From the NCBI RefSeq assembly GCF_004799345.1, contig NZ_SSMC01000003.1, forward strand, positions 124,001 to 188,000: DNA of 64,000 nt, in the 5' to 3' direction. Position 1 is the first letter of the stretch. Every line of letters begins with the position of its first letter. Below, piece by piece: positions 1 to 8,791 of the stretch. The position numbers and the translations under genes are program-made. The DNA comes from Robertkochia marina. GTDB lineage: Bacteria > Bacteroidota > Bacteroidia > Flavobacteriales > Flavobacteriaceae. A model generated the notes under the pieces. It saw only the letters and a program-made list of their open reading frames with translations. It had not been told where the DNA came from and did no database searches.

Positions 1-35
1 AATTCTTTCACTTTTTCAGGGGTGATAATTATCAT
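1..35 (-). CDS. Possible start of a divergent gene, cut by the window edge
   Basis: On the minus strand an ATG at 35 opens a frame that stays open to the window edge and reads MIIITPEKVKE. It would diverge from the GCS2-type gene that begins at 83. Only eleven codons are visible, so no family can be named, and a chance frame of this length is quite possible. The 47 bases between the two starts show no clear TAnnTTTG promoter box. Confidence 0.3.
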   Translation of the reverse strand, partial: MIIITPEKVKE

Positions 36-82
36 GAAATTACCGTGATAAATGACTTAATTTCCAGCAATATAATCGTATT

Positions 83-1927
83 ATGGGGGTTAAGATCGTT
101 AGGAAAATTGATTCCATTGAGGAGCGTAAGCGCTACAATGAACATCTATTGGCCGATATCAGGGCCTTGGAGCAGATGTGCCTTCAGGGGCTCATAGAAG
201 AAGATAATATTCGTATCGGAGCTGAGCAGGAATTATGCCTGGTTGATCGCAACTGGTATCCGGCTCCCAAGGCTATGGAACTTTTGCAGGCCGCGAATAA
301 TGAACGATTTACCACCGAAATCACACGATATAATCTCGAGATCAACCTCGATCCTTTATTACTGGGAGGAGATTGTTTTAAAACCTTGTTTAAACAATTG
401 CGTACAGACCTGCATTACCTGGAAGAGCTGGGCCGGGAGCAGGATGTGAAGATCGTACTTACCGGAATTTTGCCAACCATAGAGCAACAGCATTTGCGGG
501 AAGAATTTATGGCTCCTGTTGAACGATATTACGCCCTGAACAATCTGATGAGAGAATTGCGAGGGAGGGAGTTTGATCTGCATATGAAAGGTATTGATGA
601 GGTAACTCTGAAACACGATTCTGTGCTATTTGAAGGGTGTAATACGAGTTTTCAGGCGCATTTGCAGGTAGGTGCCAAAGATTTTGTGAATAGTTATAAC
701 TGGGCTCAAATGATAGCGGGCCCCGTACTGAGTATATGTACAAACTCTCCATTGCTTTTAGGGAAAGAGTTATGGGATGAGACCAGGATCGCTCTTTTTA
801 CCCAGAGTATTGATACACGTGCAAGTTCTTTTCTTCTTAACGAGAGAGAAGCAAGGGTAAGTTTTGGAGACAGTTGGGCTCTTGGTAATGCAGCCGACCT
901 GTTTCGGCAGGAAGTGCTTCGTTTCAGAAGTTTGCTCACTTCAGATTTTGAACTTTACAGTGATGACATGCTTCTGGAAGGGCAGATCCCAAAACTAAAG
1001 GCATTGGGATTGCATAATGGAACCATCTATCGGTGGAACAGGGCCTGCTATGGGGTGACAGACGGAAAACCTCACCTGAGAATAGAGAATCGTTATATTC
1101 CTTCAGGCCCTACCGTTCTAGACCAGGTGGCTAATATGGCGTTTTGGGTCGGGTTAATGAGGGGGCGGCCGGCAACCTATGACGATCTTCATTTGAAGTT
1201 TGATTTTAAGGATGTCAAGAATAACTTTCTCTTAGCGGCCCGGTACGGGATGTCATCCCGATTTTATTGGGGAGACAAACTGGTGTCAGCAGATCGTTTG
1301 TTAAAGGAAGTACTCCTGCCGATCGCCTGGCGAGGTCTTTTGGATAGCGGGGTCAGTGCCGACGATGCAAACCATTATCTAAAGGTGATCGAGAACCGCA
1401 TAGACCACCAGGATGCCAGCAGGTGGATACGTAAGAGTTTCCGGAATCTGCGTACCCAAATGAAAAAAACGGATGCCTGCAGGGCCATAACTGCGGCTAT
1501 ATACACCTATCAGCGAAGAGGGGTCCCCGTTTCCGCATGGAAGATCCTCAGAGAGGATGTAGATATTAAGCTTGAATCTCAAAAATGTGTCAAGCAATTT
1601 ATGAATCGCAACGTGGTCACAGCCAGGATCGATGATAATGCCGGCTTTATTGATCAGCTCATGGAGTGGAGAAAGATTCATCATATGCCCGTTATTGACA
1701 ATCAAGGGATCTTAAAAGGAATCCTGACCTCTACAGATCTTGACCGACACCGGGAATCACTGAAGGGTGTCTGTGTAGAAGAGGTAATGAACCCCAATGT
1801 GGTTACCATTACCCCGGATCAAAGTGTGTTGGAAGCCCGGGAATTGTTGTCTAAAATGAAGATCGGGAGTTTGCCCGTGGTCCATGAGAACTATCTCGTG
1901 GGAATAATTACGAAGAATGATGTCTGA
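83..1927 (+). CDS. Glutamate-cysteine ligase family (GCS2) protein with C-terminal CBS pair
   Basis: The protein (614 aa) combines a GCS2-type carboxylate-amine ligase region (about residues 1-480, with the acidic IGAEQELCLVD stretch near the N terminus typical of this fold) and two CBS domains (about 500-614, MNRNVVTA... and VMNPNVVTITPDQSV). GCS2 enzymes join an amino group to the gamma-carboxylate of glutamate or a related acid using ATP; CBS pairs usually bind adenine nucleotides and regulate the attached enzyme. The real substrate is not visible from sequence. The stop overlaps the start of the next gene by 11 nt, so the two are surely cotranscribed and probably act on related amide or acyl-amino-acid substrates. 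Confidence 0.85.
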   Translation: MGVKIVRKIDSIEERKRYNEHLLADIRALEQMCLQGLIEEDNIRIGAEQELCLVDRNWYPAPKAMELLQAANNERFTTEITRYNLEINLDPLLLGGDCFKTLFKQLRTDLHYLEELGREQDVKIVLTGILPTIEQQHLREEFMAPVERYYALNNLMRELRGREFDLHMKGIDEVTLKHDSVLFEGCNTSFQAHLQVGAKDFVNSYNWAQMIAGPVLSICTNSPLLLGKELWDETRIALFTQSIDTRASSFLLNEREARVSFGDSWALGNAADLFRQEVLRFRSLLTSDFELYSDDMLLEGQIPKLKALGLHNGTIYRWNRACYGVTDGKPHLRIENRYIPSGPTVLDQVANMAFWVGLMRGRPATYDDLHLKFDFKDVKNNFLLAARYGMSSRFYWGDKLVSADRLLKEVLLPIAWRGLLDSGVSADDANHYLKVIENRIDHQDASRWIRKSFRNLRTQMKKTDACRAITAAIYTYQRRGVPVSAWKILREDVDIKLESQKCVKQFMNRNVVTARIDDNAGFIDQLMEWRKIHHMPVIDNQGILKGILTSTDLDRHRESLKGVCVEEVMNPNVVTITPDQSVLEARELLSKMKIGSLPVVHENYLVGIITKNDV

Positions 1928-3110
1928 AACCAAACTGATCGTGAAAAAACCTGCAAGCCATGTAAATAGGGTGCTTTTTGAGCATAATGCCAATCCCGAA
2001 GCTCCCTGCTTAGTGGTTTTTTGCGGTATCCACGGAAATGAAAAGGCCGGGTTAGAGGCCTTTCACCTGTTGTTACCGTTGTTGGAGGAAGAAAAACTTT
2101 CAGGATCGTTGTATGTATTGAGTGGTAATATCCCTGCCTTGGCAAGGGGGCAGCGATTTATTGATGAAGATCTTAACCGCCTGTGGAAACGCAAAAGCCT
2201 TGAAGACGGTTTTTTATCTGAAAATAAGATCTCTGAAAATAAAGACCGGAAAGAACTTCTCAGGATCATCAATGATATAAGCAGTACCATTACCGGTCCG
2301 CTGTATTTTATCGATGTACATACCACCTCTGCGGCTTCCATTCCCTTTATTACTATAGACGACTCTTTGATCAATCGTCGTTTCACTTCAGTTTTTCCGG
2401 TACCCGTTGTTTTGGGTATAGAAGAATACCTTCAGGGAGCCCTGTTGAGTTATATCAATCAACAAGGCTTTGTGAGTCTTGGTTTTGAAGCAGGGGAACA
2501 TCACGATGAATGCTCCGTAAGGAATGCCGAGAGTTTTCTTTATATGGCCTTGTGTGTTGCGGGAGTGATGAAACCGAATCAGGACTTGATCAAAACACAT
2601 CGGGAGCGATTGGAGCGTAATTCCGGGAAGGATCACAGTTTTTATGAGGTAATTTACAGGTTTGCCCTGGGACCCGGTGATGACTTTAAGATGTGCCGGG
2701 GATACGAGAATTTTCAAAAAGTAGGGGAAGGTGCGCTTTTAGCATATTATAACGGAAAAGAGTTAAAAGCTGAAGAAGAGACCACCATTTTTATGCCCTT
2801 GTACCAGAAACAGGGAGAAGACGGCTTTTTCTTTGTTCGCAGAATTCCTTCCTGGATATTGGGTGTTTCTGCAGGGCTGCGGTTGTTAAGGCTGGATGCC
2901 TTACTGGCTTTATTGCCCGGTATTTCCTGGATAGATCCTGAAAAGAACGGATTGCGGGTAAATTTGAAAACCGTACGTTTTTTGGCAAAACCCTTATTTC
3001 ACTTACTCGGGTACCGTGAGATCGAAGAAGATCAATATCACTTGCTGATCTATAATCGTGAACGAGCCTCACAAAAAGAACGTTACCCTTTTAAGTATCC
3101 AAAGCTTTAA
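1917..3110 (+). CDS. Succinylglutamate desuccinylase/aspartoacylase family protein
   Basis: This 397-aa protein belongs to the AstE/AspA zinc carboxypeptidase-like family. The first zinc motif GIHGNEKAG gives H39 and E42, and FIDVHTTS gives the third ligand candidate H135; DLNR (residues 85-88) and FEAGEHHDE are further family signatures. Such enzymes hydrolyse N-acyl amino acids. It starts on ATG 1917 inside the GCS2-type gene (a second ATG follows at once at 1920), so translation is probably coupled. The pairing of an amide ligase with a deacylase hints at a shared N-acyl or gamma-glutamyl metabolite, but this is inference. The C-terminal 100 residues have no assignment I can make. Confidence 0.82.
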   Translation: MMSETKLIVKKPASHVNRVLFEHNANPEAPCLVVFCGIHGNEKAGLEAFHLLLPLLEEEKLSGSLYVLSGNIPALARGQRFIDEDLNRLWKRKSLEDGFLSENKISENKDRKELLRIINDISSTITGPLYFIDVHTTSAASIPFITIDDSLINRRFTSVFPVPVVLGIEEYLQGALLSYINQQGFVSLGFEAGEHHDECSVRNAESFLYMALCVAGVMKPNQDLIKTHRERLERNSGKDHSFYEVIYRFALGPGDDFKMCRGYENFQKVGEGALLAYYNGKELKAEEETTIFMPLYQKQGEDGFFFVRRIPSWILGVSAGLRLLRLDALLALLPGISWIDPEKNGLRVNLKTVRFLAKPLFHLLGYREIEEDQYHLLIYNRERASQKERYPFKYPKL

Positions 3111-3135
3111 TAATTACAGAATGTTATGCCTATGT

Positions 3136-3253
3136 GCTACCGCGTACGTCTTCGTCCGTGGTTTTTGGAAATGGGTATTACCTAAAAATGGCGGTTGAAC
3201 CTTCGAGAAGGATTTTATTGGTAATCGCCACTGACGAGGACGTCGGCGGCAGC
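3136..3253. repeat. REP-pair element, copy A (118 bp)
   Basis: First of four 118-bp units. The outer 26 bp of each end are imperfect inverted repeats of each other (GCTACCGCGTACG... against the complement of ...GTCGGCGGCAGC), and each end can itself fold as a short hairpin (GACG-TCTT-CGTC and GACG-AGGA-CGTC). The middle of about 65 bp is conserved between copies. Confidence 0.85.
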
Positions 3254-3351
3254 GTTTATAAAGGCTTCCATCTAGTCTTCCTCAAAATAATGAAGTAAGG
3301 GTCTGAATGTAAAAACAGTGTTAAGTAAGTAGTTCGCGTTATTTCGAATGT

Positions 3352-3469
3352 GCTACCGCGGACGTCTTCGTCCGTGGTTTTTGGAAACAGGTCTTACCTA
3401 AAAATGGCGGTTGAATCTTCGAGAAGGATTTTATTGGTAATAGCCACCGACGAGGACGTCGGCGGCAGC
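3352..3469. repeat. REP-pair element, copy B (118 bp)
   Basis: Same length and layout as copy A, in the same orientation, 98 bp further on. Its right end holds a perfect hairpin CCGACG-AGGA-CGTCGG and its left end GGACG-TCTT-CGTCC. Confidence 0.85.
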
Positions 3470-3518
3470 TCTGGTATGTATTATTTCTTGGGGCTATTGA
3501 CCAGTCTGCTAGCAGCAG

Positions 3519-3538
3519 CCCGGGACGTCGGCGACAGC
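3519..3538. repeat. Isolated REP half-site
   Basis: The 20 bases CCCGGGACGTCGGCGACAGC resemble the right end of the 118-bp elements (GACGTCGGCGGCAGC) with no left partner nearby. It lies between copy B and the transposase gene and looks like a solitary REP remnant. Confidence 0.5.
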
Positions 3539-3590
3539 TTTTGAAATATGGGTTAATTGGTTGCTGAAAAGAATAAGAGCATGACTCAGG

Positions 3591-4148
3591 TCATCCCAGA
3601 AACCCAATATCATCTATCTCCATCACCGCATCCAACTCTGCAAAATTCCTGGCACTACTGTATTTGTATTCCCATGGTCTCATGACTAAGCCGGCTTGAA
3701 CCGGGTTATCGTGTATGTAATTGATTTTCTGTCTTAAGGCACCAGTGCTCCATATTTCGATAGGGTAATTATGTGGTTGCCATAATTGATATTTTCTATC
3801 CTTTCTTTTAGTATTAACTTTAAGTTCAAATTCTCGTAAAAGCCATTCCCTTCGGCTCTCCTGAGGGTTTGACTTAATCTCTTTGATAAGTTGTTTAGAG
3901 GTGAATCCTTTAAAATCCCGGATTAAATCTGATGGCTGGTCCAAGGCTGAACGAAATAGTAAGTGAATATGATTTGGCATAATACAATAGGCATAAAGTT
4001 CCATGGCTTTATGTTTTCTACAGTAGCTTAAGCAATCAATTATGAGGTAAAAGTATATCATTCGAGAAAATAGTTCGATCCAATTGACGGTAGCAAAGGA
4101 GATAAAATAAAGAGCTGCAGGATTATGAAATTTATAGTTTCGACTCAT
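3591..4148 (-). CDS. REP-associated tyrosine transposase (RAYT, Y1_Tnp family)
   Basis: The 185-aa product has the HUH nuclease core of the IS200/IS605-like REP-associated transposases: PNHIHLLF places the metal-binding pair at H60 and H62, and INYIHDNPVQAGLV supplies the expected catalytic tyrosine Y144, followed by the typical YSSARNF. These single-copy enzymes act on single-stranded REP hairpins and are not conventional insertion sequences. The gene sits between two nearly identical blocks of 118-bp inverted-repeat elements (3136-3488 and 4204-4556), the arrangement expected for a RAYT with its own REPs. The frame appears intact. A weak -7-like box, TATATTTA, precedes the start on the minus strand. 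Confidence 0.9.
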   Translation of the reverse strand: MSRNYKFHNPAALYFISFATVNWIELFSRMIYFYLIIDCLSYCRKHKAMELYAYCIMPNHIHLLFRSALDQPSDLIRDFKGFTSKQLIKEIKSNPQESRREWLLREFELKVNTKRKDRKYQLWQPHNYPIEIWSTGALRQKINYIHDNPVQAGLVMRPWEYKYSSARNFAELDAVMEIDDIGFLG

Positions 4149-4203
4149 GCACTAAATATAGTAAATATTCTATATTTTAATGTTCGGTTGTTTGCACAAA
4201 TGC

Positions 4204-4321
4204 GCTACCGCGTACGTCTTCGTCCGTGGTTTTTGGAAATGGGTCTTACCTAAAAATGGCGGTTGAACCTTCGAGAAGGATTTTATTGGTAATCGCCGCC
4301 GACGAGGGCGTCGGTGGCAGC
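4204..4321. repeat. REP-pair element, copy C (118 bp)
   Basis: Counterpart of copy A on the other side of the transposase gene, differing at only a handful of positions. With the 99-bp spacer and copy D it forms a direct repeat of about 353 bp of the block at 3136-3488. Confidence 0.85.
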
Positions 4322-4420
4322 GTTTATAGAGGCTTCCATCTAGTCTTCCTCAAAATAATGAAGTAAGGGTCTGAATGTAAAAACAGTGTTAAGTAAGTGG
4401 TTCGCGTTATTTCGAATGTG

Positions 4421-4538
4421 CTACCGCGGACGTCTTCGTCCGTGGTTTTTGGAAACAGGTCTTACCTAAAAATGGCGGTTGAATCTTCGAGAAGGATTTT
4501 ATTGGTAATAGCAACCGACGAGGGCGTCGACGGCAGCT
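4421..4538. repeat. REP-pair element, copy D (118 bp)
   Basis: Counterpart of copy B. Identity with the left block continues about 18 bp past this unit, to about 4556, and then stops sharply. Confidence 0.85.
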
Positions 4539-4601
4539 CTGGTATGTATTATTTCTGGCCAGATCGACTGTTCAGAGGCAGTTGAAGAATTCTAAAAGAA
4601 G

Positions 4602-4638
4602 CAAAAAAAAACGCCCGGGATCTCCGGGCGTTTTTTTG
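4602..4638. terminator. Bidirectional intrinsic terminator
   Basis: A hairpin ACGCCCGG-GATCT-CCGGGCGT (4611-4631) is flanked by a run of A on the left and T on the right, so it works in both directions. It most obviously ends the leftward DUF1573 gene that stops at 4654. Confidence 0.9.
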
Positions 4639-4653
4639 TAGGTTATTGAAAGT

Positions 4654-5040
4654 TTATTTACCCGGATCAGGTAAAACCTTTCCTTTGATTTTTAGTGGTA
4701 CTTTAGGAGTATCGGCATTCGAAGTTACCATGATGGTTTTTCTGATATGTCCTACTCTGTCTGTGTCATACTTCACCTCGATCTGTCCGCTCTCTCCGGG
4801 CATAATCGGTTCTTCCGGTTTCTTAGGGATGGTACATCCGCAGGAAGAAGTTACTTTGGAAATGATCAAAGGTGCATTACCCGTATTTGTGAATTCAAAA
4901 ACACGGATTCCGTCGCTGTTACGTGCGATCTCACCATAATCGATGACATCGCTCTTGAATTCAATCTTGGCTACTTTTTCTTGGGCAGACACACTGAAAT
5001 ACGTGAGTCCGACAATTAAAAGCATTAGTAATTTTTTCAT
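4654..5040 (-). CDS. DUF1573 family exported protein
   Basis: A 128-aa protein with a signal peptide (about residues 1-19, cleavage after SVSA) and one DUF1573 domain, an Ig-like beta fold common in Bacteroidota. The hallmark SSCGCT gives C67 and C69; GNAPLIISKV and the VTSNADTP strand near the end fit the family. The biochemical role of the family is unknown; the conserved cysteines suggest metal or disulfide chemistry in the periplasm. It is transcribed away from valS from its own promoter (5064-5094) and ends at a strong terminator, so it is a single-gene unit. Confidence 0.85.
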   Translation of the reverse strand: MKKLLMLLIVGLTYFSVSAQEKVAKIEFKSDVIDYGEIARNSDGIRVFEFTNTGNAPLIISKVTSSCGCTIPKKPEEPIMPGESGQIEVKYDTDRVGHIRKTIMVTSNADTPKVPLKIKGKVLPDPGK

Positions 5041-5063
5041 CAGTAAAAGATTTAAGTGAAAAG

Positions 5064-5094
5064 TAAATGTAAACGATTTTAAACAGTCTTCAAA
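5064..5094 (-). promoter_or_regulatory. Bacteroidota-type promoter for the DUF1573 gene
   Basis: On the minus strand TTTG (5094-5091), a 19-nt spacer, then TACATTTA (5071-5064), one mismatch to the TAnnTTTG -7 consensus. The start codon lies 23 nt downstream. Confidence 0.6.
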
Positions 5095-5130
5095 ATTTAA
5101 TGTTTTCTTTTAAAATCCTGTGCTTATGGC

Positions 5131-5138
5131 TACTTTTG
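5131..5138 (+). promoter_or_regulatory. -7 promoter box for valS
   Basis: TACTTTTG matches TAnnTTTG exactly and lies 30 nt upstream of the valS ATG. The region 19 nt upstream is T-rich but has no exact TTTG. Confidence 0.55.
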
Positions 5139-5168
5139 CAACTTTAATGCCAAAAAGAGTTTCCTAAG

Positions 5169-7802
5169 ATGAATATTCCTTCTAAATACGAGTCCACTAC
5201 CGTTGAAGGTAAATGGTATGACTACTGGATGAAACATAATTATTTTCGTTCAGTTCCTGATGGAAGAGACCCCTATACCATTGTGATACCACCCCCAAAT
5301 GTAACCGGGGTGCTGCATATGGGGCATATGCTGAACAATACCATTCAGGACGTTTTGATACGACGGGCCCGTTTAAAAGGATTCAATGCCTGCTGGGTTC
5401 CGGGTACCGACCATGCCTCTATCGCTACCGAAGCCAAAGTAGTGGCGAAGTTAAAAGAACAGGGTATTGAAAAGAAAGACCTGACAAGAGAGCAATTTCT
5501 TGAGCATGCCTGGGAATGGACAGAAGAATATGGGGGTGTGATCCTGGAACAGCTTAAAAAATTAGGATGCTCCTGCGACTGGGATCGTACGAAATTCACC
5601 ATGGATGAGGATATGTCGGCTTCGGTGATTAAGGTATTTGCAGATCTTTATGAAAAGGGACTTATATACCGCGGGCACCGAATGGTAAACTGGGATCCTG
5701 AGGCAAAAACAACCCTATCTGATGAGGAGGTGATCTATGAAGAGCGTCAGGGATCGCTTTACTACCTCGAATATCAGGTGGAGGGGAGTGACGAGAAGGT
5801 AACCATAGCCACTACGCGCCCGGAAACCATTCTCGGAGATACTGCTATTTGTATTAATCCCAACGATGAGCGTTATGCTCACCTGAAAGGCAAAAAGGCT
5901 ATTGTTCCCTTAGCCAACCGGGTAATTCCGATCATTGAAGACGAGTATGTGGATGTTGAGTTCGGAACAGGTTGCCTGAAGGTGACCCCTGCGCATGATG
6001 AGAACGATAAAATGCTGGGTGATAAGCACCAGCTGGAAGTGATAGATATTTTTAACGATGATGCCACGCTGAACAGTAACGGGCTGCATTATGAAGGGAT
6101 GGATCGTTTTGTGGTCAGAAAGGCAATTTCCAGAGAGCTTGAAGAAAAGGGGTTCCTGGTTAAAACGGAGAATCACCTGAATAAGGTGGGTACTTCTGAG
6201 CGTACCAAAGCTGTTATTGAGCCACGTCTATCAGACCAGTGGTTTCTGAAAATGGAGGAGTTGGTAAAACCTGCTATCAAGGCGGTTTTAGAAGATGAAG
6301 ATATCAAGCTTTTCCCTAAAAAATTTGAAAACACCTACCGTCATTGGATGGAGAATATCCGTGACTGGAATATATCGCGACAGCTTTGGTGGGGACATCA
6401 GATCCCGGCCTGGTATTACGGTGAAGGCAAAGAAGACTTTGTGGTTGCTGAAAATGCCGACAAGGCACTGGAGAAAGCACGCAAAGTAACCGGTAATGAA
6501 GGGCTTCGGCTTTCTGATCTCAGACAGGAAGAAGATTCTCTTGATACCTGGTTCTCTTCCTGGCTTTGGCCTATCAGTGTTTTTGGAGGTATTCTGGAAC
6601 CGGAAAATGAGGAGGTGAAATATTATTATCCTACCAATGATCTTGTTACAGGTCCCGACATTCTGTTTTTCTGGGTGGCCCGAATGATCATTGCTGGATA
6701 TGAGTTCAGAGGAGAAAAACCATTTAGCAATATCTACCTTACCGGTCTTGTTCGCGATAAGCAGCGAAGAAAGATGTCTAAATCGCTCGGGAACTCTCCC
6801 GATGCTCTTGGACTGATCAAGGAATACGGGGCCGATGGAGTTCGGGTTGGTCTCTTGTTGAGTTCTGCAGCAGGAAATGACCTGTTATTTGATGAGGCAT
6901 TGTGCCAGCAGGGGAAAGGGTTTGCCAATAAGATTTGGAATGCCTTCAGGTTGGTTAAAAGCTGGCAGGTGGATGCAGCTATTGCTCAGCCGGAAAGTGC
7001 AGCTATTGCAATAGACTGGTATAAGAGCAGGTTTAACACCACGCTGAAAACCATAGAAGACCAGTTTGATAAATACAGGATCTCTGATGCCCTTATGGCT
7101 ACTTATAAGCTCATTTGGGATGATTTCTGTTCCTGGCTGCTTGAGATGGTAAAGCCGGCTTATCAGCAACCTATTGATAAGAAAACCTTTGATGAGGTTG
7201 TAACTTTATTTGAGAATAATCTGAAGATACTTCATCCGTTTATGCCTTTCCTTACTGAAGAGATCTGGCAACTGATGAAGGTGCGTACTCCCGAAGAGGC
7301 CATGATCATTTCAAAATGGCCGATCACCGGAGATGTAAATGAGCAGCTGATCGCTGAATTTGATCTTGCCGCTGAGGTCATTTCCGGAATACGAACGATC
7401 AGAAAGGAGAAAAACATTCCGTTCAAAAACAGTATTGAGCTGAAAGTGCTTAATAATGAGAAGGCGGGCAAAGAACTTGATACGGTGATCGCCAAATTAG
7501 GTAACGTAGAAGGACTGAGCTATGTAGAGGAGAAGCCTGAGGGGGCGCTTTCTTTCAGGGTGAAGTCTAACGAATACTTTATTCCGGTTTCCGGAGCAGT
7601 CAATGTTGAAGAGGAGGTAGAGAAGCTTCAGGAAGAATTGAAGTATACTGAAGGCTTCCTTAAAAGTGTTCAGAAAAAGCTATCCAACGAGCGATTTGTA
7701 AATAATGCGCCTGAACAGGTGGTGGCTATGGAGCGGAAAAAGGAGGCTGATGCCAAAGCTAAGATCGAGACGATTCGGGAAAGTCTGGCTTCGCTTCAGT
7801 AA
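5169..7802 (+). CDS. valS: Valine--tRNA ligase
   Basis: The 877-aa class I aminoacyl-tRNA synthetase charges tRNA-Val in the cytoplasm. [15 protein letters not shown] carries the HIGH-type motif at residues 50-53, and [10 protein letters not shown] carries KMSKS at 535-539. The editing (CP1) insertion with [18 protein letters not shown] lies between. The C-terminal 65 residues form a Lys/Glu-rich coiled-coil arm as in other ValRS. Length is normal for the family. The gene stands alone, with its own promoter box and a bidirectional terminator at 7827-7850. Confidence 0.98.
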   Translation: MNIPSKYESTTVEGKWYDYWMKHNYFRSVPDGRDPYTIVIPPPNVTGVLHMGHMLNNTIQDVLIRRARLKGFNACWVPGTDHASIATEAKVVAKLKEQGIEKKDLTREQFLEHAWEWTEEYGGVILEQLKKLGCSCDWDRTKFTMDEDMSASVIKVFADLYEKGLIYRGHRMVNWDPEAKTTLSDEEVIYEERQGSLYYLEYQVEGSDEKVTIATTRPETILGDTAICINPNDERYAHLKGKKAIVPLANRVIPIIEDEYVDVEFGTGCLKVTPAHDENDKMLGDKHQLEVIDIFNDDATLNSNGLHYEGMDRFVVRKAISRELEEKGFLVKTENHLNKVGTSERTKAVIEPRLSDQWFLKMEELVKPAIKAVLEDEDIKLFPKKFENTYRHWMENIRDWNISRQLWWGHQIPAWYYGEGKEDFVVAENADKALEKARKVTGNEGLRLSDLRQEEDSLDTWFSSWLWPISVFGGILEPENEEVKYYYPTNDLVTGPDILFFWVARMIIAGYEFRGEKPFSNIYLTGLVRDKQRRKMSKSLGNSPDALGLIKEYGADGVRVGLLLSSAAGNDLLFDEALCQQGKGFANKIWNAFRLVKSWQVDAAIAQPESAAIAIDWYKSRFNTTLKTIEDQFDKYRISDALMATYKLIWDDFCSWLLEMVKPAYQQPIDKKTFDEVVTLFENNLKILHPFMPFLTEEIWQLMKVRTPEEAMIISKWPITGDVNEQLIAEFDLAAEVISGIRTIRKEKNIPFKNSIELKVLNNEKAGKELDTVIAKLGNVEGLSYVEEKPEGALSFRVKSNEYFIPVSGAVNVEEEVEKLQEELKYTEGFLKSVQKKLSNERFVNNAPEQVVAMERKKEADAKAKIETIRESLASLQ

Positions 7803-7826
7803 GTAGCGTAAACTATAAAGTAAAAG

Positions 7827-7850
7827 AAAACCCGCTGTTTAGCGGGTTTT
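7827..7850. terminator. Bidirectional intrinsic terminator between valS and the ACBP gene
   Basis: AAAACCCGCT-GTTT-AGCGGGTTTT with A and T tails on either side. It separates two converging transcripts. Confidence 0.9.
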
Positions 7851-7851
7851 T

Positions 7852-8136
7852 TTATGCGTCGTTCTCAGCCTTGAAGTCTTCATTAAAATACGTACTTACC
7901 AGTTTAGTATATTTCTTTTTGGCTTGCTTTTCGCTGATCTGTCCTGCCTGGAATAGTGCATTCGTTTTAAAGGCATTTATAATCGCCCTCCGGCTGCCCG
8001 GAGGTGCTTCACTTCGAGTGGCTTTTTTGTAATATGCATATAGGCGTAGCAGGAGGTCGGCCGGTAGCGGATCATGGTAACTGTTCATGAATTCCACGGC
8101 CTTTTCAAATTCCCGGTCAAGCTTCTTACTACTCAT
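7852..8136 (-). CDS. Acyl-CoA-binding protein
   Basis: A small (94 aa) all-helical ACBP. The signature LLRLYAYYKKATRSEAP corresponds to the conserved LYxLYKQAT region that contacts the acyl-CoA, and a basic helix follows (KQAKKKYTKLV). It buffers and delivers long-chain acyl-CoA. I chose the ATG at 8136 (MSSKKLD...), which leaves 4 nt after the psd stop; an in-frame ATG at 8154 would add six residues and overlap psd. It is the last gene of the leftward cdsA-psd block, so it is placed with phospholipid synthesis. ACBP is mainly known from eukaryotes and is patchy in bacteria. Confidence 0.85.
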   Translation of the reverse strand: MSSKKLDREFEKAVEFMNSYHDPLPADLLLRLYAYYKKATRSEAPPGSRRAIINAFKTNALFQAGQISEKQAKKKYTKLVSTYFNEDFKAENDA

Positions 8137-8140
8137 TTTG

Positions 8141-8791
8141 CTATTTACTTGCAATCACATCTATGCCGCCCTTCACTTTATCGTGAAGATTTACATGGAT
8201 CTTCGCATCCAGTGGCAAAAAGAGGTCTACACGTGATCCGAATTTGATGAATCCCGCATCTTCTCCCTGAATTACCTGCATGCCTTCTTTGGCGTAATTT
8301 ACAATACGTTTGGCCAGGGCCCCGGCAATTTGACGATATAATACTGCGCCAAAACTTTGATTCTCCACAACGATAGTGGTACGTTCATTTTCTTCAGAGG
8401 CCTTAGGATGCCATGCTACCAGGTATTTTCCCGGATGGTATTTACTGAATTTGACCTCTCCTCCCAGGGCATACCGTGTAACGTGAACATTTACAGGTGA
8501 CATGAATATAGAGACCTGAATGCGCTGGTCTTTGAAATATTCTTTTTCAAACACTTCCTCGATCACCACTACTTTTCCGTCAACAGGGGCAAGTACCTGT
8601 TCGTCGTTGAGGGAGGCAATACGCCTCGGATTTCTGAAGAATTGCAGGATCATGATCAGCAATATCAGAAACGCAGCCTGCACGGTCTTTTGGATCCATG
8701 GGGTGTCAATATAGAACTGTGCCAGGAGTATTCCGGCAATGACCACGAATAAAGTGGTAAGTATGATCTTATATCCTTCTTTATGAAACAT
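8141..8791 (-). CDS. psd: Phosphatidylserine decarboxylase
   Basis: The 216-aa protein is of the short PSD type. Two membrane segments lie near the N terminus (about residues 9-27 and 33-51). The self-cleavage site is in FIKFGSRVDLFLP: cleavage before S186 would create the pyruvoyl group. LAPVDGKVV and FMSPVNVHVTRYALGG are further family motifs. It converts phosphatidylserine to phosphatidylethanolamine at the inner membrane. The start overlaps the end of cdsA by 11 nt, linking two consecutive steps of phospholipid synthesis. Confidence 0.93.
   Translation of the reverse strand: MFHKEGYKIILTTLFVVIAGILLAQFYIDTPWIQKTVQAAFLILLIMILQFFRNPRRIASLNDEQVLAPVDGKVVVIEEVFEKEYFKDQRIQVSIFMSPVNVHVTRYALGGEVKFSKYHPGKYLVAWHPKASEENERTTIVVENQSFGAVLYRQIAGALAKRIVNYAKEGMQVIQGEDAGFIKFGSRVDLFLPLDAKIHVNLHDKVKGGIDVIASK

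Noticed and set aside
3350-3544. Short plus-strand ORFs over the 118-bp elements (3350-3544, 4397-4585)
   Set aside because: They are translations of the REP-like repeats; copies of the same text in both blocks produce near-identical peptides with no family match.
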